Positions 51,081 to 60,764 of a stretch of DNA of 64,000 nt are shown here, piece by piece. The stretch's first letter is position 1. Every line of letters starts with the position of its first letter. The stretch is taken from the NCBI GenBank assembly GCA_019084025.1, contig JAHRBI010000006.1:1-64000 (forward strand), read 5' to 3'. The notes below the pieces were generated by a model. The model was given only the letters and a program-made list of their open reading frames with translations. It did not search any database and had not been told where the DNA came from. The DNA is from Burkholderiaceae bacterium DAT-1 (GTDB lineage Bacteria; Pseudomonadota; Gammaproteobacteria; Burkholderiales; Chitinimonadaceae). The position numbers were made by a program, and so were the translations under genes.

Positions 51081-53504
51081 TTAAGCAGTCATCAGCTGGA
51101 CACGCTCAAGCATGTCGTTGACCGCGCGCTCGACAGAAGGTGCCGCATCAACAAATGCGGCTGTTTCGTTGCGGAAGCGTTCCAGCAAGGCTTGAAGCGT
51201 AAATTCGATCGAGTTCTTACCTTGCCGATTGGTAAAGAGAAAACGGCTACGGCGCGGACTCACCCACGTCAGGCGAGCATTCATTTGCTCGCCGGATTCA
51301 TCCGTAAACATCACCCAAACGCCTCTGCGAAGCTGACTTGCCACAACGTCTTCGTAGCGTTGGTATTTGCTGATGCCTTCATCCCAGCGCACACTAGAGA
51401 GGTCAAACGCAGCCTCGGTCAGGCTGGAGCCGGGTAAACGCTCGGGAATGGGAGGAAGATCCGCCAATGGGCCAGCTTCTGCCTCTGTCACCTCGACCTC
51501 AGGCAACGGTGCCATGACCACGGAGGGCAACGTTTCAGCTGCACTGGTCAGCTCAGGCGCTGCAACAACCTCTACTGCTGGCGCACTTGGCTTGATGCCA
51601 TTGCGAATGGCCGCAGTATGGATTTTTACGAGTGACGCAATAAAGGCATCACGCTTTGCCGGGGCAATTCCAACTGCATCAACGTGCTCACCCAACGAAC
51701 GAAGCAATCCGGGCAACATGTTCACGAGCTTGGCACGAGAGTCTGCGCCCGACTTGGGCGCAACACTCCACAGCAAGTCGTCCATGATGCCGACTACGGC
51801 ACGCCACTCAGAATCGGCATCCTGATCATTTGCAGCTGCGCTTACCAGTACCGGGTGCCACTGCTCACGCAGGAATTCGATCAATAGGGGATTAAGGTCA
51901 GGAGAGCAGCATCGCTCCTCAATCAGTTGCGACGCCATGGCCTGAGCCAGTTCATGCCGCTCGGCCTTGGCTAGATCATGAGCCTTTTCTGCACTTTCCT
52001 CAGCCGCGCATTCAGCCGAGGAGGCCATATAGGCCTCAAGCGCAACAAGCTCGGATTCAAACAGGGCAACGTTTTCATCGAAATCGTGAACAATTCGATC
52101 TACCGCGCCAGCGATCTGTTTAAAGAGCTTGTCTTCGCCATCCTCTACCCGCCAATCGAGCGCCGCCTGCGACAGCACGTGCAGCAACCTGCGGGCGGGA
52201 TGCTGCTTACGCGCAAAAAAGCGCGTATCGAGCATGGCCACTTTCAGTACCGGAATCTGCAAACGGCCAATGAGCGCCTTCATGGCGGACGGGATAGCCG
52301 GATCATCAAAAACATGATCAAACAGCATGGCCACGATGTCGACTGTCATGACATCGTAGTGCCCCATCGCGGCGCCTAGATCAGTGGTTTTGATCTGGTG
52401 CAGAATATTGGCACGGCCACTGCGAAGCGACTCGACATCGAGCTCGCCCAGTGTCTCGATCGCACCCTCAGTTTCACCAGACTGCAGTACATTCAGTGAG
52501 TCAAGAAATTGCTGACCCAGATTGCCTGCGGTGACCAGCGGGGACGCGTCAGCGGTACGAACCGGCGTTAGGGGGTCGATTCCTGCAGCTAAAGATGCTC
52601 CACCCGTCAGCGGAGCGGTCGAATTGATCACCAGCAAGCGTTGCAGCGCATTCAGCAACTCTTGTTCATGACCAGCAATAAAGCTATGCAGATTGTACTG
52701 ACCACCGATCGCGCTGCCTGCGCCGTTGCCCGGCATTGCTGCCAATGCGCTGGCTAATGCATCCGTCAGTGGCACCATCGGCACATCGCCATGCGCTTGA
52801 CTCGTGCCGCTGCGCATATTGCGGCCATCGAAGTTTTCCTGCTTTTTCGGCTTGGCAACCACTTTAGGCAGCGCTGGCATCACGCCGCGCTCCACCAGAA
52901 AGTCGTTCAGCTCGATGTAGCGGGACTGGATTGCATCCGCGAAATGCTGCTCCATCTGCCGCAAAATATAGGACTGCACACCGGATTCGCGATCGAATAC
53001 ACGACATCCCTGATGCAGATATTGCGCTAGAACGGTAGGCGTGAGCGGTGACAGTGCATCAGCTGCAGCAGATCGGATACTGCGGCCGATATCAGCGATC
53101 AGCAGGTCAAGTTCGTAATCCGCCTCATCCACCAGCGACCACTCGCCGGAAAAGGTCAGCGGGCCGGATTGCGCAGGGCTCAAGCAGCCTGTCGATAACT
53201 GTTTGAAGCCCTCATGCAACTGGAGCCGCACTTCAGCCAAAACGGCCTGCTGATGATCGAGCAGCTCACCTCGTGCCTGCAGCGCAAGATTTTGCTCGTC
53301 GCGGGTACAACCGCTGTCGGCGTAGGCTAGCAACCCAGCATCAATCGCCGCAATTGCTTCGCTTAAAGCTGCCGAAATCTGCTCAACAGCTTGCGCCTGA
53401 AAGGCGTGCGGAAGCGGCAGCGCGTTTAAGCTGCTCTTCCGATCGGTCTCAGCCGTCGGCTTCGCCAATTTCACCACGCTCCCAAGATTCGACACACTCT
53501 TCAC
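51081..53504 (-). CDS. DUF1631 family protein
   Basis: The 807-residue cytosolic protein is a member of DUF1631, found mainly in betaproteobacteria. The long central helical region (SRYIELNDFLVERGVMP, AMLDTRFFARKQHPARRLLHVLSQAALDW) and a C-terminal PilZ-like beta module (GVWVMFTDESGEQMNARLTWVSPRRSRFLFTNRQG) are typical. The name thymidine phosphorylase sometimes attached to this family is not supported by any motif here. Its place beside MCP and cheA suggests a c-di-GMP or motility role. Confidence 0.82.
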   Translation of the reverse strand: MKSVSNLGSVVKLAKPTAETDRKSSLNALPLPHAFQAQAVEQISAALSEAIAAIDAGLLAYADSGCTRDEQNLALQARGELLDHQQAVLAEVRLQLHEGFKQLSTGCLSPAQSGPLTFSGEWSLVDEADYELDLLIADIGRSIRSAAADALSPLTPTVLAQYLHQGCRVFDRESGVQSYILRQMEQHFADAIQSRYIELNDFLVERGVMPALPKVVAKPKKQENFDGRNMRSGTSQAHGDVPMVPLTDALASALAAMPGNGAGSAIGGQYNLHSFIAGHEQELLNALQRLLVINSTAPLTGGASLAAGIDPLTPVRTADASPLVTAGNLGQQFLDSLNVLQSGETEGAIETLGELDVESLRSGRANILHQIKTTDLGAAMGHYDVMTVDIVAMLFDHVFDDPAIPSAMKALIGRLQIPVLKVAMLDTRFFARKQHPARRLLHVLSQAALDWRVEDGEDKLFKQIAGAVDRIVHDFDENVALFESELVALEAYMASSAECAAEESAEKAHDLAKAERHELAQAMASQLIEERCCSPDLNPLLIEFLREQWHPVLVSAAANDQDADSEWRAVVGIMDDLLWSVAPKSGADSRAKLVNMLPGLLRSLGEHVDAVGIAPAKRDAFIASLVKIHTAAIRNGIKPSAPAVEVVAAPELTSAAETLPSVVMAPLPEVEVTEAEAGPLADLPPIPERLPGSSLTEAAFDLSSVRWDEGISKYQRYEDVVASQLRRGVWVMFTDESGEQMNARLTWVSPRRSRFLFTNRQGKNSIEFTLQALLERFRNETAAFVDAAPSVERAVNDMLERVQLMTA

Positions 53505-53647
53505 CCGCTGATGACACCGCTGACAGTATCAACTGACTGATCTAACTATTATGGCGCCCGACTGGCACCGCGTCGAGCATATAAGCCGATCGTAATGGTC
53601 GATTATGCCATTGTCAATCTTTGAACCGTTACACGGACACTCGCGCC

Positions 53648-54184
53648 TTACATAAACAGATAAAAGCCATCCACAAAGAACAGCATTCCGACACCCCCAA
53701 CTGGCAGTGCAGCGAACCACAATTGCTTCTTCTTCAGCAAACCTGCAATCGAAGAAATCAGGATCGCCACTTGCAGGAAAATCACAGCCTTGCCAAAAGG
53801 TGCACCATGCTTTTGTGCATCATCACGCTGATCTTCGAAATCACGAGCTGTTTTCTCGATCTCTTTTTTCTCGCCGTCGTACTTCTCTACTTTCTTGGCG
53901 TAGTCATCCGCCTTGTGCTGCAGCTTTTCTCGCGTATCTTCTGATGTGTTACTCGGCAGGGTCGACAGCTGCAGTTCGATCTGTTCCTTCTGCACCTGAT
54001 AGAGATTACCCTTAATCGCCTTGGCTTGATAATAAGCCCATTGATCGGACGCCTTGGCCTGACTAATCACGCTTTTAGTCGAAAAACCACCGCCCTTAAA
54101 GGTGGACAACGTCGCACACACAGCCAGTATCACTGTGGTGAGTGCCATGTAATTTACCCAGGGTTCTTTTTTATCTTCTGCCAT
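53648..54184 (-). CDS. DUF4337 membrane protein
   Basis: The 178-residue protein begins MAEDKKEPWVNYMALTTVILAVCATLSTFKGG. One N-terminal helix is followed by a long charged coiled-coil-like region (residues about 45-125: QVQKEQIELQLSTLPS, EDTREKLQHKADDYAKKVEKY) and two C-terminal hydrophobic segments (AVIFLQVAILISSIAGLL, LPVGGVGMLFFVDGFYLFM). SQAKASDQWAYYQAKAIK is the family signature. Function is unknown. Confidence 0.78.
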   Translation of the reverse strand: MAEDKKEPWVNYMALTTVILAVCATLSTFKGGGFSTKSVISQAKASDQWAYYQAKAIKGNLYQVQKEQIELQLSTLPSNTSEDTREKLQHKADDYAKKVEKYDGEKKEIEKTARDFEDQRDDAQKHGAPFGKAVIFLQVAILISSIAGLLKKKQLWFAALPVGGVGMLFFVDGFYLFM

Positions 54185-54211
54185 TTCCACACATCTCCAC
54201 TGCTTGCGTCA

Positions 54212-54234
54212 CACCGGCGCGCACCGCGCCGGTA
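54212..54234. other. GC-rich inverted repeat downstream of tex
   Basis: ACCGGCGCG...CGCGCCGGT-type hairpin in the gap between the DUF4337 gene and the tex stop. There is no clear T run on either strand, so termination is uncertain. Confidence 0.35.
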
Positions 54235-54294
54235 GGGTTTCACTTACCCGCCAGCTGCGCCAACTTGGACGGCAGCCCGCAGCCTTTGATTTTA

Positions 54295-56607
54295 TCAGCG
54301 CTTAAGCTTGAGCCCTGCAAGCGCCGACGCCATTGCATTATTTGCAGGAGGTGCCTCCTGACGGTTTAATGCCTTGCGATTACCGCCCGTATCATTACGG
54401 GAAGGCGCACTCGTTGCAGCTCCGGGCTGGTCGCTCATGCGCATGGTCAGTGCAATGCGCTTGCGCTTCACATCGACTTCCAGCACTTTCACCTTGACCA
54501 CCTGCCCGGCCTTCACGACATCACGCGGGTCTTTCACGAATTTATCGGCCAGCGCAGACACGTGTACCAATCCATCCTGGTGAACCCCAATATCTACAAA
54601 GGCCCCAAAATTAGCCACATTGGTCACGACGCCTTCCAGCACCATTCCCGGTAGCAAATCTTTGACATCCTCGACACCATCCTGGAAAGTCGCAGTCTTG
54701 AATTCCGGACGCGGATCACGTCCCGGCTTGTCGAGCTCCGCCAGAATATCGCGCACAGTTGGCAAGCCAAACTGATCATCCACAAACTCGGCGGGATTAA
54801 GCTGCTTAATCGATGCGCTATCGCCGATGAGCGACTTCACATCACGCTTTACCTTTGCGATGATCTTCTCGACCACCGGATACGCTTCTGGGTGAACAGA
54901 CGATGCATCAAGCGGATTATCTCCATGCGGGATACGCAAAAAGCCCGCAGCCTGCTCAAATGTCTTATCGCCTAATCGCGGCACTTTTTTTAGCGCAGCC
55001 CGGTTGGGGAAGGCGCCATGTGCATCGCGATGCGCCACGATATTGGAGGCAAGCGTCGGTGTCAGGCCGGAAACACGCGCGAGCAACGCGGCAGACGCCA
55101 TATTTACATCAACCCCCACTGCATTCACGCAGTCCTCCACAACGGCATCCAGCGAACGTGCCAATTCGGTCTGATTCACATCATGCTGATACTGACCCAC
55201 TCCAATCGCCTTAGGATCAATCTTTACCAGCTCGGCGAGCGGATCTTGCAGGCGGCGGGCAATCGACACCGCACCTCGCAGACTCACATCCAGATCCGGG
55301 AATTCCTTTGCCGCTAACTCAGAGGCCGAGTACACCGACGCACCGGCTTCCGATACTACAATCTTCTGCAATTTCAATTCCGGATGGCGCTTCATTACCT
55401 CCGCAGCGAGCTTGTCCGTTTCACGGCTGGCGGTACCGTTACCAATTGCGATCAGCTCTACTTTACAGGTCGCGCAAATTTTGGCCAGACGATCAATGCT
55501 GCCATCCCAGTCGTTGCGGGGCGCGTGAGGATAAATCGTGTCCGTACCCAGTAATTTGCCGGTAGCGTCAACCACTGCGACTTTCACGCCGGTGCGCAAG
55601 CCCGGATCAAGCCCTAAGGTTGCACGCGGCCCGGCAGGAGCGGCCAGTAACAGATCTTTCAAATTCGCGGCAAATACCTTAATGGCTTCAGCTTCAGCCT
55701 CGTCACGAATCTTTCCAATGAGCTCGCTCTCGAGGCTCAATGACAGCTTGGCACGCCAGGTCAGGCGAACTGTATCAGTCAGCCACTTATCTGCCGGACG
55801 GCCTGCATCCCTGATGCCAAAATGTGACGCAATCCTGCGCTCGCAGGCGGATTGCTGACCAGCAGGCAAATCAACATCCTCCGGCAGACGCAAGGCCAGA
55901 TTCAATACTTCTTCGCTCCGGCCGCGTAACATAGCCAACACGCGATGCGACGGTGCTTTGGCTAATAACTCGAAATGATCAAAATAATCTGCAAACTTTT
56001 CACCAGACTCGCGTTTAGTCTCATCAGAAAGCACTGCGCGAATTTCGGCCTTGTTCCATAGCACCTCGCGCAGATCACCAATCAGCTTGGCATCTTCGGC
56101 AAATTGCTCGATCAGAATATGGCGTGCACCATCCAATGCTGCCTTGGTGTCTGCAATACCTTTCTCCGAATCCACGTAAGCCGCTGCTTCCACCTCCGGA
56201 TGACGCGAAGAATCAGCCAGCAGCAAGTCAGCAAGCGGTGCCAACCCGGCTTCGCGAGCAATCTGTGCTTTAGTACGGCGCTTGGGTTTGAATGGCAGGT
56301 ACAAGTCTTCCAGTCGCTGCTTGTTATCAGCCATGCGCAATTCGGCTTCCAGTGCAGGCTCAAGCTTTCCTTGCTCTGCAATCGACGCAATGACCGCCAC
56401 GCGGCGCTCTTCCAGTTCGCGCAGATACCGCAGACGTTCATCCAGATGGCGCAACTGCGTATCATCCAGTCCACCAGTTACTTCCTTGCGATAGCGCGCA
56501 ATAAACGGGACAGTTGCTCCCTCATCAAGCAAACCAATCGTAGACACGACTTGAGCTGGTCGGCAGTTTAGTTCGGCGGCAATACGGGCTTCAATAGACG
56601 GCAACAT
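54295..56607 (-). CDS. tex: RNA-binding transcription accessory protein Tex
   Basis: The 770-residue protein begins [14 protein letters not shown]. It has the Tex N-terminal helical region ([35 protein letters not shown]), a YqgF-like nuclease fold ([17 protein letters not shown]), helix-hairpin-helix repeats ([29 protein letters not shown]) and an S1 RNA-binding domain ([33 protein letters not shown]). The tail is basic and Pro/Asn-rich. Tex affects transcription and stress tolerance. The upstream 82 codons of the open frame are not conserved in type and are left out. Confidence 0.95.
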   Translation of the reverse strand: MLPSIEARIAAELNCRPAQVVSTIGLLDEGATVPFIARYRKEVTGGLDDTQLRHLDERLRYLRELEERRVAVIASIAEQGKLEPALEAELRMADNKQRLEDLYLPFKPKRRTKAQIAREAGLAPLADLLLADSSRHPEVEAAAYVDSEKGIADTKAALDGARHILIEQFAEDAKLIGDLREVLWNKAEIRAVLSDETKRESGEKFADYFDHFELLAKAPSHRVLAMLRGRSEEVLNLALRLPEDVDLPAGQQSACERRIASHFGIRDAGRPADKWLTDTVRLTWRAKLSLSLESELIGKIRDEAEAEAIKVFAANLKDLLLAAPAGPRATLGLDPGLRTGVKVAVVDATGKLLGTDTIYPHAPRNDWDGSIDRLAKICATCKVELIAIGNGTASRETDKLAAEVMKRHPELKLQKIVVSEAGASVYSASELAAKEFPDLDVSLRGAVSIARRLQDPLAELVKIDPKAIGVGQYQHDVNQTELARSLDAVVEDCVNAVGVDVNMASAALLARVSGLTPTLASNIVAHRDAHGAFPNRAALKKVPRLGDKTFEQAAGFLRIPHGDNPLDASSVHPEAYPVVEKIIAKVKRDVKSLIGDSASIKQLNPAEFVDDQFGLPTVRDILAELDKPGRDPRPEFKTATFQDGVEDVKDLLPGMVLEGVVTNVANFGAFVDIGVHQDGLVHVSALADKFVKDPRDVVKAGQVVKVKVLEVDVKRKRIALTMRMSDQPGAATSAPSRNDTGGNRKALNRQEAPPANNAMASALAGLKLKR

Positions 56608-57056
56608 GGCAAGATTTCTAACATTCTGAGCGCTGAATGACGGCGCACGGTGTGCGCGAACAACGGCTAAATGATCAACAGGACGAGACGCGCATTTTGA
56701 ACTGCAACAGAGGTAGATGTCGAGCGCCATGATATTGGCATGAATGAAATGCCCCACATGTAAACTGCGCTGCACACTTCGGATCGAACGAGTAAAGCAG
56801 GTCAGATCCTTCCTGTTATGAGGAAACCTATCATTTCCGATGTCGCGCGGCAATGCGCAACAGCGTCTCTTCTTCCGCCCATTTTCTATACATTTTCATG
56901 AATTTATTGTGACCGGAACATTTCAACTTTCATTTTACCAATAATATTCATCGGCTTATCTTTGATTGCTTATTTTTGCACAAGCGTATGTGTAACAAAT
57001 CCGCCATATGACTTCATTACATTCGCGACTTTCTCACTCATGCACTGACAAACATC
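56608..57056. other. Divergent intergenic region between tex and the phosphatase genes
   Basis: About 450 bases; 56880-57000 is AT-rich. It must hold the phosphatase promoter. I looked for a pho box (two CTGTCAT-type repeats) and found only weak partial matches around 56925-56945. No gene was seen. Confidence 0.4.
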
Positions 57057-58505
57057 ATGCGCATCAAATCCTGGCATACCGCACTTGTCTGCCTTGCTGC
57101 CGCCACACAACTGGGCGGCTGCGGGAATTCGGACTCTGCTTCCGAAACCCCAGTTCAGCCTACTCCCCGCAACGTCCTGTTTTTCCTGGGCGATGGCATG
57201 GGTATTAACACGCTGACAGCAGCGCGCATTTATGCTGGTGGCGAAGATGGCGAACTTACCATCGACACATTGCCTGAAACCGCATTCATCAAAACATACT
57301 CCAACGATGCACAGGTCACCGATAGCGCACCCTCCATGTCTGCGTACATGACCGGCATCAAGATGAACAACGAAGTCATCTCCATGTCGGCGGACACCAA
57401 GGCAATCGATCCGGTCGAAGATGCGAACAAGAACAAGCTGGGCAATAACTGTGGCACCGGCAATGGCAAATCGGTGCAAACCCTTCTGGAAATCGCAAAG
57501 GCTCAAGGTCTGTCAACAGGTGTCGTGACAACCACCCGCGTGACTCATGCGACCCCGGCAGCAACTTACTCGCATATCTGCCATCGCGATCTGGAAAACG
57601 ATATCGCCGCAATGGCCGTTCCGGGTGGTGCGGGCTACAACACTGCGCTGGGTGATGGTCTGGATGTACTGATGGGCGGCGGACGTCAATTCTTCACACC
57701 GTCCAAGGACGGTGGAAAGCGTGCAGACGGCCGCGATCTGGTGGCTGAATTCAAGGCAAAGAACTATGCCTTTGCATCCAATGCAACTGAACTTGCAGCC
57801 ATTGATGCCGCCAAGACCAATAAGCTGGTTGGCCTGTTTACCTCTAGCCACATGAGTTACGACCTCGATCGTGACCCGGCCAAGGAACCTAGCCTTGCAG
57901 ACATGACTGGCAAAGCACTGGATGTGCTGACCAAAAACAGCAAGGGCTTATTCCTGATGGTGGAAGGTGGTCGCATTGACCATGCACTGCATGAAACCAC
58001 TGCAAAGAAAGCACTGCAGGATACCGTCGCTTTTGATAGCGCCATCAAACTGGCCATCGACAAGATGCGCAAGATTGATCCGGATCTGAAGAACACCACC
58101 ATCGTGGTGACAGCTGACCACGACCACACCATTGTACTGAACGGGTACGCACAGCGTACCGGCAAGACAACCGCAAACAACCCGGGCGTGCTGGGTGTGG
58201 TGAAGAACTATGTTTCTGGCGCAGTAGAAAAAGATCTGGATGGTGCACCCTACACCATCATCGGTTTCGGCAATGGTGAAAACCGCACTCAATCCAGTCG
58301 CGCCACCAAGCAAGGTCTGACGGAAGTGGAAACGGCTGGTGCGCTTTACCACCAAGAAGCCGTGGTTCGCGTAACCGCAGGCAATGAAACCCATGGCGGC
58401 ACTGATGTATTCCTCGGCTCGCTGGGTAAGGGCTCGGAAAATTTTGCAGGCACGCTGGACAACACCCGTGTCTTCGATCTGGTTCGCAAGGCTGCAGGCC
58501 TGTAA
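57057..58505 (+). CDS. PhoA-family alkaline phosphatase, lipoprotein (copy 1)
   Basis: The 482-residue precursor has a signal sequence with lipobox LGGC (Cys about 22), so it is probably membrane-anchored. The PhoA fold is shown by NVLFFLGDGMGINTLTAAR (metal-binding Asp), VTDSAPSMSAYMTG with the nucleophile Ser after Asp, HATPAATYSH, FLMVEGGRIDHALHE and VVTADHDHT, and a late ETHGGTDV metal His. It hydrolyses phosphomonoesters in the periplasm. The next gene encodes a close paralogue 36 bases downstream. Confidence 0.92.
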   Translation: MRIKSWHTALVCLAAATQLGGCGNSDSASETPVQPTPRNVLFFLGDGMGINTLTAARIYAGGEDGELTIDTLPETAFIKTYSNDAQVTDSAPSMSAYMTGIKMNNEVISMSADTKAIDPVEDANKNKLGNNCGTGNGKSVQTLLEIAKAQGLSTGVVTTTRVTHATPAATYSHICHRDLENDIAAMAVPGGAGYNTALGDGLDVLMGGGRQFFTPSKDGGKRADGRDLVAEFKAKNYAFASNATELAAIDAAKTNKLVGLFTSSHMSYDLDRDPAKEPSLADMTGKALDVLTKNSKGLFLMVEGGRIDHALHETTAKKALQDTVAFDSAIKLAIDKMRKIDPDLKNTTIVVTADHDHTIVLNGYAQRTGKTTANNPGVLGVVKNYVSGAVEKDLDGAPYTIIGFGNGENRTQSSRATKQGLTEVETAGALYHQEAVVRVTAGNETHGGTDVFLGSLGKGSENFAGTLDNTRVFDLVRKAAGL

Positions 58506-58541
58506 ACCACGCACAACGAACAAATTGGAAAGCGAAGCAGC

Positions 58542-59942
58542 ATGAAACGCACTCTCCTCTCTACCCTGGTTGCCGCATGTGCCATGCAGGGTGCATACGC
58601 CGCAGGTGAAGCCAAGAATGTGATTTTCTTCTTGGGCGACGGCATGGGGCCGACCACCATTACAGCATCCCGAATCTTCAAATATGGTGAAGACGGCAGC
58701 TTGACCATGGATAAGTTCGAGCGCACCGCACGGATCAAAACCTACTCCCGCGATGCACAGACCACCGACAGCGCTCCGTCGATGGCGGCGTATATGACCG
58801 GCGTAAAAATGAACAACGAAGTGTTGTCCATGAGCGCTGAAACCATTGCCAAAGCCCCGAGCAAAGATGCCAATGGCAACAAGACCATCAATAACTGTCC
58901 GGCCACTGGTAATGGCACCTCCGTTCCGACCTTACTGGAACTGGCAAAGGCTAAGGGTAAGGCTGTGGGCTCGATTACCACTACCGAACTGACCCACGCG
59001 ACCCCTGCCGCTACCTACTCCCACATTTGTCATCGTGACGCACAGTGGAGCATTGCCGCTCAACTCGTTCCGGGCGGTGCCGGCTTCAATACAGGTCTTG
59101 GTGATGGGGTCGATGTCCTGATGGGTGGCGGCCGCAACCACTTTACGCCGTACGATGCATCGGCCAACAAAACGGGTCGTTCCGATGGCCGTAACTTGCT
59201 GACAGAACTCGCGGCAAAGGGCTACACCGTCGCAGCCAACAAGACGGAAATGCAGGCTGCACAGGCGGGCAAGAAGTTTATTGGCATATACAGCAGCAAG
59301 AGCCATCTCGAATATGAATTGGATCGCACTGCCACCCCTCCGGTCGGCGAAGGTGCAGGCCAGCCGAGCTTGGCAGAAATGACGATCAAGGCAATGGATC
59401 TGCTGTCGAAGAATGACAAGGGTTACTTCCTGATGGTGGAAGGCGGCCGTATCGACCACGCATTGCACGGCACCAATGCCAAGCGTGCGCTGGTTGATAC
59501 CATTGCATTTGATGATGCGATCAAGGCTGCGCTCGATAAGGCTCGTCAGACTGACCCGAATCTGACGAACACCCTGATCGTTGTGACCGCCGACCATGAC
59601 CACACGCTGGCATTCAATGGCTATGGCAAGCGCGGCAATCCGATTCTGGATATCAATCGCGACTACAAATCAGGTCAACCGAGCAAGGATGCCGATGGTA
59701 ATACCTACACCACGCTGGTATTCGGCAATGGGCCAAATCGCAAGGATCTGCGCACATCCATTACCACCGAAGATGCCCTGTCAGACAACTACATGCAGGA
59801 AACAGGTGTCAAACTGGGTAGCGAAACGCATGGCGGCGGTGATGTGAAGTTGTTTGCAACGGGCGCAGGTGCCAAGCCGTTCAAGGGCACGCTGGACAAT
59901 ACCCGAGTCTTCTCGCTGGTGAAGGACGCTTTGGGCCTGTAA
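58542..59942 (+). CDS. PhoA-family alkaline phosphatase, periplasmic (copy 2)
   Basis: The 466-residue precursor has a normal signal peptide (MKRTLLSTLVAACAMQGAYA), not a lipobox. It carries the same motifs as copy 1: NVIFFLGDGMGPTTITASR, TTDSAPSMAAYMTG, HATPAATYSHICHRD, FLMVEGGRIDHALHG, VVTADHDHT, ETHGGGDV. The two proteins are alignable over their whole length and differ mainly in surface loops and in anchoring (lipid versus soluble). The pair arose by tandem duplication. Confidence 0.92.
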   Translation: MKRTLLSTLVAACAMQGAYAAGEAKNVIFFLGDGMGPTTITASRIFKYGEDGSLTMDKFERTARIKTYSRDAQTTDSAPSMAAYMTGVKMNNEVLSMSAETIAKAPSKDANGNKTINNCPATGNGTSVPTLLELAKAKGKAVGSITTTELTHATPAATYSHICHRDAQWSIAAQLVPGGAGFNTGLGDGVDVLMGGGRNHFTPYDASANKTGRSDGRNLLTELAAKGYTVAANKTEMQAAQAGKKFIGIYSSKSHLEYELDRTATPPVGEGAGQPSLAEMTIKAMDLLSKNDKGYFLMVEGGRIDHALHGTNAKRALVDTIAFDDAIKAALDKARQTDPNLTNTLIVVTADHDHTLAFNGYGKRGNPILDINRDYKSGQPSKDADGNTYTTLVFGNGPNRKDLRTSITTEDALSDNYMQETGVKLGSETHGGGDVKLFATGAGAKPFKGTLDNTRVFSLVKDALGL

Positions 59943-59955
59943 GCCCGTGTATGTC

Positions 59956-59979
59956 CGGTGCGGCTTCGGCCGCACCGGT
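59956..59979. terminator. Strong hairpin after the phosphatase genes
   Basis: Perfect 10-bp stem CCGGTGCGGC/GCCGCACCGG closed by a TTCG tetraloop, 14 bases after the phosphatase stop. It lacks a T run, so it may reduce rather than fully stop read-through into the next gene, or protect the upstream mRNA. Confidence 0.55.
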
Positions 59980-60009
59980 TCTATCTGCAGCACCGCATGT
60001 GAATACATC

Positions 60010-60693
60010 ATGAAATACCCGACCTCCCTTACTGTCACCCTGCTATTTAACACACTAGTATCGCTTTGCAGCACTGCAGCCACCATCTCATCAAATCTAG
60101 ATGTCCGCTTACAACACTACTCACGCGAACTCACTACAGAAGGGGTAACGCGCGAAACAAGATTTGAAGAGAAATTGATCCGGCGCGAAGATCATGTCTG
60201 GGTTGAGCGAGTATTGCCCGCAAATGCTGCGCAAAAAGATGATGATCATGGCCATGACCACAAGGAGCTCAATGTAGGCGTGCTGCCGCACCATATTTAT
60301 TTGCGCAACAAGCAACTCCAACTCGAATTAATTCGTCGCGAAGAACGCGAAATCGTTTCAGTGCCACAGGGTGAATTTGGCAATGTTTCATTTGATGGAA
60401 ACTGGAACAATCACTTCTATCTGATCGATCCTGCACGAATCAAGAACATGAAGTCCTGCCCAGACAAGGGAAGCGTACCCGCAGTACGCTGTTACGTTGA
60501 ACAGCAGAAAAATGGCACATTGAAGGTGCTCTGGCATCCGGATAATCAATTCCCAGAAGTGCTTGAGTTCCAGTCAAATGATCATCGCAAAATCCGGCGC
60601 ATTACCTCTTCGGCAATAACGTCCGGAAAAGTCGCGCCCTGGCTGAACTTGAAGGGATATGCTGCTAGGGAATATTCTGACTTTCTCGACTAG
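60010..60693 (+). CDS. Exported protein of unknown function next to the phosphatases
   Basis: The 227-residue precursor begins MKYPTSLTVTLLFNTLVSLCSTAA (signal peptide). The mature part has LDVRLQHYSRELTTEGVTRETRFEEKLIRREDHVWVERVLP, a His/Asp-rich stretch DDDHGHDHKE that could bind metal, and a C-terminal HFYLIDPARIKNMKSCPD...VRCYVEQQ with two Cys. I do not recognise the family. Its place directly after two metal-dependent phosphatases suggests it works with them. Confidence 0.65.
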   Translation: MKYPTSLTVTLLFNTLVSLCSTAATISSNLDVRLQHYSRELTTEGVTRETRFEEKLIRREDHVWVERVLPANAAQKDDDHGHDHKELNVGVLPHHIYLRNKQLQLELIRREEREIVSVPQGEFGNVSFDGNWNNHFYLIDPARIKNMKSCPDKGSVPAVRCYVEQQKNGTLKVLWHPDNQFPEVLEFQSNDHRKIRRITSSAITSGKVAPWLNLKGYAAREYSDFLD

Positions 60694-60702
60694 GTACATT
60701 CC

Positions 60703-60735
60703 AAAAAACCATCCAGGAAATCCGGATGGTTTTTT
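60703..60735. terminator. Bidirectional intrinsic terminator
   Basis: Stem CCATCC/GGATGG (60709-60714 with 60724-60729), extended inward by GGA/TCC, with A6 on the left and T6 on the right. It lies between two convergent genes (unknown exported protein and tyrS). Confidence 0.82.
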
Positions 60736-60764
60736 GTTCAACCAGCAGTGCTGAGCGCTGCGTC

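Noticed and set aside
51081-53504. Thymidine phosphorylase as the function of the DUF1631 protein
   Set aside because: This is a recurrent database label; none of the phosphorylase motifs are present.
56890-57056. A pho box upstream of the phosphatase genes
   Set aside because: Only partial resemblance to paired CTGTCAT repeats; not good enough to call.
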